Position numbers and translations under genes: made by a program. Below the pieces are notes generated by a model. It was not told the origin of the DNA and searched no databases. It worked only from the letters and a program-made list of their open reading frames with translations. Shown here piece by piece: positions 1 to 9,798 of a stretch of DNA of 32,418 nucleotides. How positions within the stretch are numbered: position 1 is the first letter of the stretch; the number at the start of each line of letters is the position of its first letter. Source of the stretch: Ruminococcus sp. (GTDB taxonomy: Bacteria > Bacillota > Clostridia > Oscillospirales > Ruminococcaceae); contig JAILFF010000151.1 in NCBI GenBank assembly GCA_024697705.1, positions 1-32,418 of the forward strand, given 5' to 3'.

Positions 1-120
1 CATAAAAAGAGCCTAAATATTCATATATTTATGTAGATTTTTTGTCCGTTTTATGCTATAATTGTTTTCATAGGGATTTTTCCCGAATGATATGCAAATA
101 ACTCTCGGAGGAGGTTCTTT

Positions 121-1023
121 ATGGGAACTAAGGACACTAACTATGTAATAATTTCCGATGCGTCTGCCGACGTTGATCTTGAGACCGCAAGAGTCGGCGG
201 AATAAAAATAATACCGATGGGATACAGTCTTGGCGACGAAATGAAAACTTTTTCGGGATTTCTTTCATCCTCCGACTATTTGGACTTCTATTACAGCCAA
301 AGACAGGGCGACCTCACCAAGACCACGGAGATATCTCAGGAGGAGTACGAAAAATATTTCCGCTCCTACGCCAAACAGGGGATATCCGTCCTCTACATCT
401 CGCTTTCGAGCGGTCTTTCGGTGTCCTACGATGCTGCTATGAACGCCAGACGACAGATAATGACAGAATATCCCGATGTACAGATCTGCGTGGTGGATTC
501 TCTCTGCGCCACGGGCGGAATGGGCGTATATATAGAAACTGCTTTGCGCAAAAAGGCGGAAGGTCTGACACTGGAGGAGAACTGCCAATATCTGAATATG
601 CTTCACGGTCATGTTCACATCTGGTTCTTCGTTCAGGATCTTGACTACCTAAAACGCGGCGGAAGGATCAGCGGGCTTAAATCGCTCTTCGGCAAGATGA
701 TGAAGGTCAAGCCGATCCTGATGCTCGATGAAATGGGTCAGATCGTTTCCTACAAGAACGCCCGCGGGCTTGATAACGCCAAGGATATGATCTTCGAGCT
801 TTTCAAGATGCATTACGACAACAGCGACGACCCTATCTATATTGTCGATGGCGACAACGAATCAGACGCCGCCGACGTAGCGGAGATGATAAGCCGCTTC
901 AATCCGAGAGGCGAGATACGCCGCAGAACGCTTACTCCGATAATCGGAGCGCACACGGGTCCCGGCATGATAGCGATCTGCCACAGCGGCAAAAAATTGC
1001 AGGTCAAAGCGAACAAGAAGTAA
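121..1023 (+). CDS. DegV family fatty-acid-binding protein
   Basis: ORF with strong RBS (ggaggagg) upstream; DegV-like N-term 'YVIISDASADVDLE' and 'YLKRGGRISG' motif. Confidence 0.9.
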   Translation: MGTKDTNYVIISDASADVDLETARVGGIKIIPMGYSLGDEMKTFSGFLSSSDYLDFYYSQRQGDLTKTTEISQEEYEKYFRSYAKQGISVLYISLSSGLSVSYDAAMNARRQIMTEYPDVQICVVDSLCATGGMGVYIETALRKKAEGLTLEENCQYLNMLHGHVHIWFFVQDLDYLKRGGRISGLKSLFGKMMKVKPILMLDEMGQIVSYKNARGLDNAKDMIFELFKMHYDNSDDPIYIVDGDNESDAADVAEMISRFNPRGEIRRRTLTPIIGAHTGPGMIAICHSGKKLQVKANKK

Positions 1024-1051
1024 AGGCGTTTCTTTATCCCCGAATATGATA

Positions 1052-1088
1052 AAAGGTCTGTACCCGCGTGGGAACAGACCTTTTTCTT
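1052..1088 (+). terminator. Rho-independent terminator after degV-like gene
   Basis: aaaggtctgtaccc-gcgt-gggaacagacctttttc: GC stem followed by T-run. Confidence 0.85.
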
Positions 1089-1119
1089 TTTTAAAAATGG
1101 CGAACAAGTGAAAGCTCAC

Positions 1120-1148
1120 TTGATTTAATTCACGCCTTGTGGTATAAT
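1120..1148 (+). promoter_or_regulatory. Sigma70/A-type promoter of moxR-like gene
   Basis: TTGATT (1120-1125) - 17 nt - TATAAT (1143-1148). Confidence 0.75.
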
Positions 1149-1206
1149 GATAACAGGATCACAGACCTTTTACCATTCTCAAACGTCTTATAAGGAGAAC
1201 CAACAG

Positions 1207-2127
1207 ATGATAGCCAAGCTTAAAAAACACATAGCCGAATACTTTGTCGGCAAGGAAGAAACGATAGACAATCTGCTGATATGCCTTTTTGCGGGCGGAC
1301 ACATACTTCTTGAAGGTATCCCCGGCGTAGGAAAGACTACGCTTGCCTCCGTTCTCGCAAGGTCGGTCAGATGCGACTTCGGCAGGATCCAGTTCACGCC
1401 CGATACTCTGCCCACCGATGTTACGGGCACAGAGATATTCAACATGAAAACAGGCGAGTTTGAATACCGCGAGGGCGCCGTCATGCATCAGATAGTCCTT
1501 GCTGACGAGATAAACCGCACCTCCCCGAAAACGCAGGCAAGCCTTCTCGAAGCGATGGCGGAGCAGCAGACCACCGTAAACGGCGTGATACACCCTCTGC
1601 CGCAGCCGTTCATGGTCATAGCGACGCAGAACCCCGCTTCGTTCATGGGTACATATCCGCTCCCCGAAGCGCAGATAGACAGATTCATGATGAAGATAAC
1701 GCTTGATTATCCCGACGAATCGGAAGAGCTGCGCATGACGAAAAATATGCTCGGCGGCAAGACCGTCGAAACGATCGAAAGCGTGATGACCGCGGAGGAC
1801 ATTATTACGCTGAAAGAGCAGTCGGAAAAGGTCGCCGTCAAGGACAATGTGATACTGTATGCGCGGAACATTGCCGAAATGACAAGAACCGAAAAGCGGT
1901 TCGTGCTGGGGGCAAGCCCGAGAGCGGTGACGCAGCTTGTGATGGCTTCCCGTGCGAGAGCGTTTATCGAAGGGCGTGATTTTGTCAAGCCCGACGATGT
2001 AAAGGCAACAGCGCCGTTCGTTCTCGGACACAGGCTTACTCTGACCTCGGAAGCAAAGATAGCCAAGGAGAATAAGGACGAGATACTCATGAAGCTTGTA
2101 AACAAGGCGAAAGTGCCGCTCGAATAA
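1207..2127 (+). CDS. MoxR family AAA+ ATPase (orphan copy)
   Basis: Walker A 'GIPGVGKTTLA', 'LADEINRTSPKTQASLLEAM', 'VIATQNP'; start moved to ATG 1207 because the 1147 ATG overlaps the -10 box and 1207 follows 'aaggagaacc'. Confidence 0.9.
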   Translation: MIAKLKKHIAEYFVGKEETIDNLLICLFAGGHILLEGIPGVGKTTLASVLARSVRCDFGRIQFTPDTLPTDVTGTEIFNMKTGEFEYREGAVMHQIVLADEINRTSPKTQASLLEAMAEQQTTVNGVIHPLPQPFMVIATQNPASFMGTYPLPEAQIDRFMMKITLDYPDESEELRMTKNMLGGKTVETIESVMTAEDIITLKEQSEKVAVKDNVILYARNIAEMTRTEKRFVLGASPRAVTQLVMASRARAFIEGRDFVKPDDVKATAPFVLGHRLTLTSEAKIAKENKDEILMKLVNKAKVPLE

Positions 2128-2133
2128 GATCAG

Positions 2134-2832
2134 CTATACAAAAAACTTCTTCTGCAATGAAGCTCTCAGCTTCGGACTAACCGCGATTATCAAAAGCAGC
2201 AAGCCGATAAGGATCGCCGCCGCAAACGGATATATCGACCAAACAAGCTTATTGTGCAGCCCGAAGGTCTGATTCAGCAGCCATTCCATCACGAGGACGC
2301 TTATCCCCGAAAGGATCGTCGCTCCCCCGAAAATGAACAGATACCCCCGCCGCAGATACCTGCACAGCGTTATCACAGCCGTTGTGATAACGCACACCAT
2401 TCCCACCGTCGGCAGCGCGAATTTAAGGAACCAGTTCCCACCCGTGCAGAGATTCAGATAGAACAGGAACAGCCCGCAGGCGGCAAAGTCTATCGGCACG
2501 AACACCACGGGATTCGGCGACTTGAACCAGAACGGCAGCACCGTTATGACATACGCAAGCCCTATCGCTCCCATTACCACACCCGACCATGTCACTCCGC
2601 CGTTCATGCTCAGGTCGCAGATAAGCGGCATGGTAAGCCCCAGCAAAAACAGCGAGGTCAGTATGAAAAGTCCGCCCCACCTCGTCACGGTGTAATGCGG
2701 CTCGGGCGGATTATCGGGAAACAGCGGCTCCGCATTCGGTTTTTCTATATCTGGGTGATAAACCGTTGTTCCGCACAGGGGACATCTGTCCTCGCTGTCG
2801 GCAAGCTCCACCCCGCATTTGATACAATACAT
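2134..2832 (-). CDS. Membrane protein with N-terminal zinc ribbon (DUF6320-like)
   Basis: 'MYCIKCGVELADSEDRCPLCGTTVYHP' zinc ribbon followed by several hydrophobic helices. Confidence 0.75.
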   Translation of the reverse strand: MYCIKCGVELADSEDRCPLCGTTVYHPDIEKPNAEPLFPDNPPEPHYTVTRWGGLFILTSLFLLGLTMPLICDLSMNGGVTWSGVVMGAIGLAYVITVLPFWFKSPNPVVFVPIDFAACGLFLFYLNLCTGGNWFLKFALPTVGMVCVITTAVITLCRYLRRGYLFIFGGATILSGISVLVMEWLLNQTFGLHNKLVWSIYPFAAAILIGLLLLIIAVSPKLRASLQKKFFV

Positions 2833-2859
2833 ATTTTCACTTCCTTACACCTGATAAAA

Positions 2860-3064
2860 GTTAATAGTTAATAGTGAATAGTTAATAGTTAAGGTGCGCC
2901 TGCGGCGCATATTATGCGGAGGCGTCGCCCCGCACTAATGATAGTTGTCGCTCAACTGTGAAAATCGAGTGCAGAGCTTCACGAACTTGTTCGTGCCTGC
3001 TTCTGCATATTATGCCGCGAAGCGGCTCCTTAACTGTTCACTGTTCACTATTCACTGTTCACTT
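2860..3064. repeat. Heptamer-flanked intergenic element, family A copy 1
   Basis: gttaata/gtgaata heptamers on the left, inverted ttcacta/ttcactg heptamers on the right, GC-rich hairpin core; related copy at 26821-27006. Confidence 0.8.
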
Positions 3065-4349
3065 CTTGGTCGTGGCTGTAATTGGATTCCACCTTGATAT
3101 GCAGACCCATATCCCGCAGTTTAAGCAGGAACTTCTGTTCGAGAACAGGCTCCTTTATACTGCGTATCATCTCGATATAGAGCTTTCCGCCGTAGGAGAT
3201 CATGCCGCAGTTGTTGGGCGAGGTGTGCTGAACTCCGAGAGTAAAGCCGAAGCGCTCGATATGCGGCTCCATTTCGTCGGGGACCTTCACCACTCCGAGA
3301 TTCGACATCGTTATGCAGGATTTCTTCTCGCCCGTAAGATCGTAGACGAGCTTCATAAAGAAATTCTTGATGAAAAGCGGCAGTATGCGCACGACCTTCA
3401 TCTGCTCCATTTTGACGTTGGCATATATGCGCGAAGCCATTTTTTTCGCCGAAATATCAAGCGACATCTGATAGTGCGTTTCCTTGATTATCTCGTCAAG
3501 CTCGTATTTGCCGAGCTGCGGATCGACTCCCGGCATACAGTAAAGCACGAAATTGCGAAGCGTCACGCTCGGGAACAGCCGCCGCAGATTCACGGGCACA
3601 AGCACCTTGACGGGACGGCGGCGGCTCTCGGGCACGCGCTCCTCCTGCAATTCAAGAAACGACGAGATCATCACCGCCACCATGAATTCGGTCAGCGTTG
3701 CCCCGTGCGAACGCGCCAGCGCCAGCACCTCGCCCGCGTCGATCTCGGCGATCAGCAGATTGCGGAAGCTGTTTTCCTCGGGTGTGCCTTTCAGCTGAAA
3801 CGAAGTCTCCTCGCTGCGGCTCTTCTTGACACGCCCCGAAAACTTCGGGAAATCATCGGCAAGCTCCTCCTCGCGGGGCGGCTCGGTTATGTCGAACACC
3901 CCCTGAGTGCAGGGTATCTCGATATGGCTGCTTAAGCGGAGATATTCCGCCGCAAGTGTTTTTAAGAATATTATCCCGCTGTTGCCGTCGGCTATCGCGT
4001 GGAAGAACTCGACGGCTATCCTGTTTTTATAGTAAAGCACCCTGAACGCGCACTGCAAGATATCATCAAACGGCATATGCGTCAGCGGGTAGCTGTGATC
4101 GGGGATAACGACGGGGGCGCGGGGTATCTCTTCAAGATAATACCAGAACATCGCCCGTCTGACCCTTACCGCTATCGACGGAAAGCGCGGTATCACGCTG
4201 TCGAGAGCGGCTTGCAGCAGCGGCGGGCGTATCTCCTCGTCGAGCGTCACCGAAAGCCGAAAGATATTGCTCCAGTCGCGGCGTTTGGCAGCGGGGTAGA
4301 GCTTTGCGGCGTTATCAAGCTTCATCCAGCGAAGCTGTCTTTTTTTCAT
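3048..4349 (-). CDS. Alcohol-acetyltransferase / condensation-domain-like acyltransferase
   Basis: Full-length ORF; 'EFFHAIADGNSG' is an HHxxxDG-like motif as in CoA-dependent acyltransferase folds; adjacent to the zinc-ribbon membrane gene. Confidence 0.6.
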   Translation of the reverse strand: MKKRQLRWMKLDNAAKLYPAAKRRDWSNIFRLSVTLDEEIRPPLLQAALDSVIPRFPSIAVRVRRAMFWYYLEEIPRAPVVIPDHSYPLTHMPFDDILQCAFRVLYYKNRIAVEFFHAIADGNSGIIFLKTLAAEYLRLSSHIEIPCTQGVFDITEPPREEELADDFPKFSGRVKKSRSEETSFQLKGTPEENSFRNLLIAEIDAGEVLALARSHGATLTEFMVAVMISSFLELQEERVPESRRRPVKVLVPVNLRRLFPSVTLRNFVLYCMPGVDPQLGKYELDEIIKETHYQMSLDISAKKMASRIYANVKMEQMKVVRILPLFIKNFFMKLVYDLTGEKKSCITMSNLGVVKVPDEMEPHIERFGFTLGVQHTSPNNCGMISYGGKLYIEMIRSIKEPVLEQKFLLKLRDMGLHIKVESNYSHDQEVNSE

Positions 4350-4477
4350 AAGTAATTATCCTTTGTATAATATAAATGAACTTTTACTGCAAATTGCACA
4401 AAATATCGTTTTGCTTCGGTCGGATTCTGCTGACCGTCGCGCAGTCGTTGCACGGAAATCGCTTCGCTCTTCCGCGC

Positions 4478-4574
4478 AAATAAAATCGGCAATTTGCTTG
4501 TTTACGCTCAATTTTGCTGATTTTATCACTTTGTTTGTTTTTGTTAGAATTTCTTGAAATTGCCGATTTTATTT
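4478..4574. repeat. MITE-like inverted repeat (18-bp perfect arms)
   Basis: AAATAAAATCGGCAATTT (4478-4495) and AAATTGCCGATTTTATTT (4557-4574). Confidence 0.65.
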
Positions 4575-4628
4575 TTTGAGCTATCTGCTTTGCTTTTTAC
4601 CGTTAGCTTGCAAGCGCCGCCGGCTTTT

Positions 4629-4665
4629 GTGGGGGAACCCCTTCTGAAGAAGGGTTCTCCCCCAC
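4629..4665. repeat. Strong GC-rich hairpin downstream of hflX
   Basis: GTGGGGG-AACCCcTTC-TGAA-GAAGGGTT-CT-CCCCCAC. Confidence 0.6.
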
Positions 4666-4722
4666 ACCCCTTTCCTAAGATTTTTGGTTTTGCCTTTACT
4701 TGCGATGTTTTTTCTTTTTCTT

Positions 4723-5964
4723 TTAACTACGTATAATCTGTGCGGCTCCTTCGAGCAGGCGCAGGTATTTTCTGTCAAGAGTGATATCCGCTTCGATGCC
4801 GCCTTCCGTGTGCTTGACGTCGGTCACTCTGCCGAGCTCGTAGATCTGCGAGAGAAGACTTCCCTCCCCGTATGGGAAAAGATATCTGCCGCTTATCGAG
4901 TTATCGGGCAGCGCTTCGGCGACGGCTTTCAGCATTTCGTTAAGACCTCTGCCGTGCTTAGCCGAGATCATGCACACGCCCGGAAAATCGGTCACGTTGA
5001 TGCGGTCGCACTTGTTGAAGACGGTCACGGTGGGTATGCCCTCGCAGCCAAGCTCACGGAGCAGACGTTCGGCGACCTGCGTTTTCTGACGACATTCCGG
5101 GTCGGCGGCGTCGATAACGTGCAGAATAACATCGGCATTCGCCGCCTCTTCGAGCGTGGATTTGAACGCTTCGACAAGCTCGTGCGGCAGGCGGCTGATA
5201 AGTCCCACGGTGTCGGTCATGAGTATCCGCCGTCCGTCGGGCAGGATAACTCGGCGCGAGGTGATGTCGAGCGTGGCGAAAAGCTTGTCCTCCGCCATAA
5301 CTCCCGCATCGGTTAGGGCGTTTAGCAGCGTGGATTTTCCCGCGTTGGTGTAGCCCACAATCGCGCAGGTGAGAACGTCGTCCTTTTTGCGGCGGGTGCG
5401 GACGCGGCTGCGGCGCTCGCCTATCGACCGAAGCTCTTCTTCAAGAGCACGGATTCGGCTGCGGATATGGCGCTTGTCGGTCTCAAGCTTAGTCTCGCCG
5501 GGTCCCCTCGTGCCGATGCCGCCGCCCAGTCTCGAAAGCTGAACGCCCATTCCCGCAAGCCGCGGCAGACGGTACTTATACTGCGCCAGCTCGACCTGCA
5601 AGCGCCCCTCGCGTGTCATAGCCCTCTGCGCGAAAATATCGAGGATCAGCGTGGTGCGGTCGATGGTGTGGGTGTCGGTCGCTTTTTCTATATTCCTAAC
5701 CTGCGAGGCGGTAAGCTCGCAGTCGAAGATGACCATATCGGCGTTTTCGTTTTTGCACAATTCCGCCAGCTCTTCGAGCCTTCCCGAACCGAGAATGGCT
5801 GCGTTATCGACGGCGGGACGCTTTTGTATCAGGCGTGCGACTGTCTCGGCGCCCGCGGTATCGGCGAGCTGTTCAAGCTCGTCCATCGAGACCTCCGCGT
5901 CGTATTCGCCCGTATCGACGGCAGCGAGTATCACACGCGGTTTTCCGGTCTTGTTTTCATACAT
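4723..5964 (-). CDS. hflX: GTPase HflX
   Basis: 'RLGGGIGTRGPGETKLETDKR', 'VGYTNAGKSTLLNAL', 'DTVGLISRLPHELVEAFKSTLEEA', 'NKCD'; start set at MYENKTG (5964). Confidence 0.93.
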   Translation of the reverse strand: MYENKTGKPRVILAAVDTGEYDAEVSMDELEQLADTAGAETVARLIQKRPAVDNAAILGSGRLEELAELCKNENADMVIFDCELTASQVRNIEKATDTHTIDRTTLILDIFAQRAMTREGRLQVELAQYKYRLPRLAGMGVQLSRLGGGIGTRGPGETKLETDKRHIRSRIRALEEELRSIGERRSRVRTRRKKDDVLTCAIVGYTNAGKSTLLNALTDAGVMAEDKLFATLDITSRRVILPDGRRILMTDTVGLISRLPHELVEAFKSTLEEAANADVILHVIDAADPECRQKTQVAERLLRELGCEGIPTVTVFNKCDRINVTDFPGVCMISAKHGRGLNEMLKAVAEALPDNSISGRYLFPYGEGSLLSQIYELGRVTDVKHTEGGIEADITLDRKYLRLLEGAAQIIRS

Positions 5965-6007
5965 AAAAGAAAGTCCTCCAAATTTGACGTATATGATGTA
6001 TATATTT

Positions 6008-6036
6008 ATTATACACCGAATTGCCCCGCTTGTCAA
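6008..6036 (-). promoter_or_regulatory. Consensus promoter for hflX
   Basis: Minus strand TTGACA - 17 nt - TATAAT. Confidence 0.8.
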
Positions 6037-6073
6037 CGTACCGAAGATATTTTGCGCCGTTACAGTTTCGGAC

Positions 6074-6102
6074 AAAAAAAGGCTGTGTCCGAAAACACAG
6101 CC
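6074..6102 (-). terminator. Rho-independent terminator of the aldolase gene
   Basis: Minus strand GGCTGTGT-TTTCGG-ACACAGCC-TTTTTTT. Confidence 0.85.
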
Positions 6103-6141
6103 AAAAAACAAATCACGAATGGGGGTGATATTTCTATCGGT

Positions 6142-6786
6142 TTAGTGCTTGGCGTTCTCCCAGTCCTTGAGGAAACGCTCGATGCCGATGTCGGTAAGCG
6201 GATGCTTAATCATCTGCTTGATAACGCTCATCGGAATGGTGGCGATGTCACAGCCTGCTCTTGCAGCCTCGGTAACATGGATAGGATTCCTGATGGAAGC
6301 CGCGATGATCTCGGTCTTTATGCCCTGGATCTGGAAGATATCAGCGATCTCCTCGATAAGATCCATACCTCTCGAACCTACGTCGTCAAGTCTGCCGAGG
6401 AACGGGGAAACATAGGTAGCGCCCGCGTTCGCAGCAAGAAGAGCCTGAGCCGCCGAGAAAACAAGCGTAACATTGGTCTTGATGCCCATAGCAGTAAGCT
6501 TTTTGCAAGCCTTAAGACCCTCCGCGCACATGGGGAGCTTGATTACGATATTCTTGTGGATCTTGGAAAGCGGGATAGCTTCCTCGACCATCTTGTCAGC
6601 TTCAAGAGAAATAACCTCTGCGGAGATAGGTCCGTCAACGATCTCGGTGATCTCCTTGACAACCTCTTCAAAAACTCTGCCTTCCTTTGCGATAAGCGAA
6701 GGATTTGTGGTAACGCCGCAGATAACGCCTAAGTCGTTGGCTTCTCTGATGTCGGCGGTGTTCGCGGTATCAATAAAGAATTTCAT
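6142..6786 (-). CDS. fsa: Fructose-6-phosphate aldolase / small transaldolase
   Basis: '[36 protein letters not shown]', '[15 protein letters not shown]', '[32 protein letters not shown]'. Confidence 0.93.
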   Translation of the reverse strand: MKFFIDTANTADIREANDLGVICGVTTNPSLIAKEGRVFEEVVKEITEIVDGPISAEVISLEADKMVEEAIPLSKIHKNIVIKLPMCAEGLKACKKLTAMGIKTNVTLVFSAAQALLAANAGATYVSPFLGRLDDVGSRGMDLIEEIADIFQIQGIKTEIIAASIRNPIHVTEAARAGCDIATIPMSVIKQMIKHPLTDIGIERFLKDWENAKH

Positions 6787-6948
6787 GGGCTTTGAACTTC
6801 CTTTCAAATAATAAGTATGTATATATTATACCGCTCAGCCCACGTATTTGCTCCACAATTATTGCGGACATTTCAATAATAATTGCTCAATTGTCATATC
6901 ATATTTCTTAAAACCGACCGTACAACTCCGCTATTTCCCTGCGGCGGA

Positions 6949-8433
<1,485 letters not shown>

Positions 8434-8494
8434 GATAAAGCTCCTTTCGGAAAATTATTTAAATTAACAGCAAAGCGAAGGCAAACCAAAAGTC

Positions 8495-8598
8495 TTATAG
8501 TAAACGACATTAGAAATTGCACTTTGAGAACGAGTAAAAGTCCGATTTATGCTTTTGCGAAGTTCGCAAAGTAGCAATTTCAATGTCGTTTACTATAA
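8495..8598. mobile_element. MITE-like element with ~25-bp terminal inverted repeats
   Basis: TTATAGTAAACGACATTAGAAATTGC (8495-8520) and GCAATTTCAATGTCGTTTACTATAA (8574-8598), inverted with one indel; 104 bp total. Confidence 0.7.
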
Positions 8599-8609
8599 TT
8601 GCAGACTGC

Positions 8610-9788
8610 TTACCAAATCCTGTATCTTCCCGCAAGCGCCAAAAACGCGAAAATATACAGACAATTATCATAATACCGCCTGTCACCCTTGCGCAGCGGC
8701 TCGTTCCACAAACGTTCAGCCCACTCAGCCGCAAGCCTTACAGCATCGTCTTCCGAATCGAGCGAAAGCGGAGCCTTCACCGCAAGCGACCCCTGCGCCG
8801 TCGTCGCAAGCATACCCACGGGGTGAAGCGCGGGCTTCTCGATGCGCGTGCCGTCAACCTCGTAGATTACAAACGGGTCGTCCTTGTTCACAACACCCAG
8901 CGTGTACTGCAAGCGCTCAGCCGCCGCACGCTGACCCACGTCGATGCCGTCCCACTCGTAGGCAAGCCCGATATTCGCGGCAGTGCGGTAGGCGTCGCTG
9001 TAAAACCAATCGTGCCTGTCCACAGACCACGTCATGGGCTTGGAATAGGGAGAGCCGTCAAACTCGGCGTATTCCGCGTTCATTCCGCTGACGGGGTGAC
9101 ACGCCTTCGCAAGGTATTCATAGCTTGCCTTTGCCGCCTGCGCGAAGAACTCCCTGTCCTCCTCGTAAGCCCACTCCGCAAACAGGCGATAGAAATGCGG
9201 CAGATGATACGAGGGGTCGGTGAAGTCCGAGCCGGGGATAAACAATATCTGCTTGTTGTCATGATCCCACATCGGAGCGCCCTCGCCGCTTTCGCCGTTG
9301 TGGATACAGGCGCGGAGTATCTCCTTAGCCTCGCGTGAATAGTTGAAAATACCCTCGCCGTCGCCCCAGCGGTGCGAAGCAAAGAACAGCGCCATAGCGA
9401 AAAACTCCTCGCCGTCGGGCGCGGGACCGTAGGCGTTCTTGCTGCCGTCCACCCCGCACGACCACGCGAAATAGCCCTTGTGAACGCCGCTGTCCATATA
9501 CATATAGGTCTTAGCCCATTTCCATATCCTGTCAAATTGTTCTTTCATATCGAGCTGAACGCACATCATCATGCCGTAGCTCATGCCCTCCGTGCGGGCG
9601 TCGTGATTTCCCGTGTCCTCAAGATAGCCCATATCCTCGCCGAAATCGTGATATATCCTGTCCTCCGAGAAGAAAAACTCCTCCACTATCTCCGCCAAAC
9701 GGGCGTCGATGTCGCTTTCGGTCTTTCCTATCTCCGCGAAAATGTTTCGGTATTCTTTTTTTATCCCTTTATTATCCATGTCATTCAC
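8610..9788 (-). CDS. GH8 family reducing-end xylose-releasing exo-oligoxylanase-like enzyme
   Basis: 'ARTEGMSYGMMMCVQLDMKEQFDRIWKWAKTYMY', 'GYFAWSC', 'APDGEEFFAMALFFASHRWG'; start may be ATG at 9779. Confidence 0.85.
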   Translation of the reverse strand: MNDMDNKGIKKEYRNIFAEIGKTESDIDARLAEIVEEFFFSEDRIYHDFGEDMGYLEDTGNHDARTEGMSYGMMMCVQLDMKEQFDRIWKWAKTYMYMDSGVHKGYFAWSCGVDGSKNAYGPAPDGEEFFAMALFFASHRWGDGEGIFNYSREAKEILRACIHNGESGEGAPMWDHDNKQILFIPGSDFTDPSYHLPHFYRLFAEWAYEEDREFFAQAAKASYEYLAKACHPVSGMNAEYAEFDGSPYSKPMTWSVDRHDWFYSDAYRTAANIGLAYEWDGIDVGQRAAAERLQYTLGVVNKDDPFVIYEVDGTRIEKPALHPVGMLATTAQGSLAVKAPLSLDSEDDAVRLAAEWAERLWNEPLRKGDRRYYDNCLYIFAFLALAGRYRIW

Positions 9789-9798
9789 CCGTTTCGTG

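Noticed and set aside
1159-2031. 290-aa antisense ORF
   Set aside because: Antisense of MoxR gene, composition artefact
5467-6732. 421-aa plus-strand ORF
   Set aside because: Antisense to hflX and the aldolase gene, and crosses their promoter and terminator
8510-8734. 74-aa ORF through the MITE-like element
   Set aside because: Created by the palindromic element; similar peptide appears on the other strand
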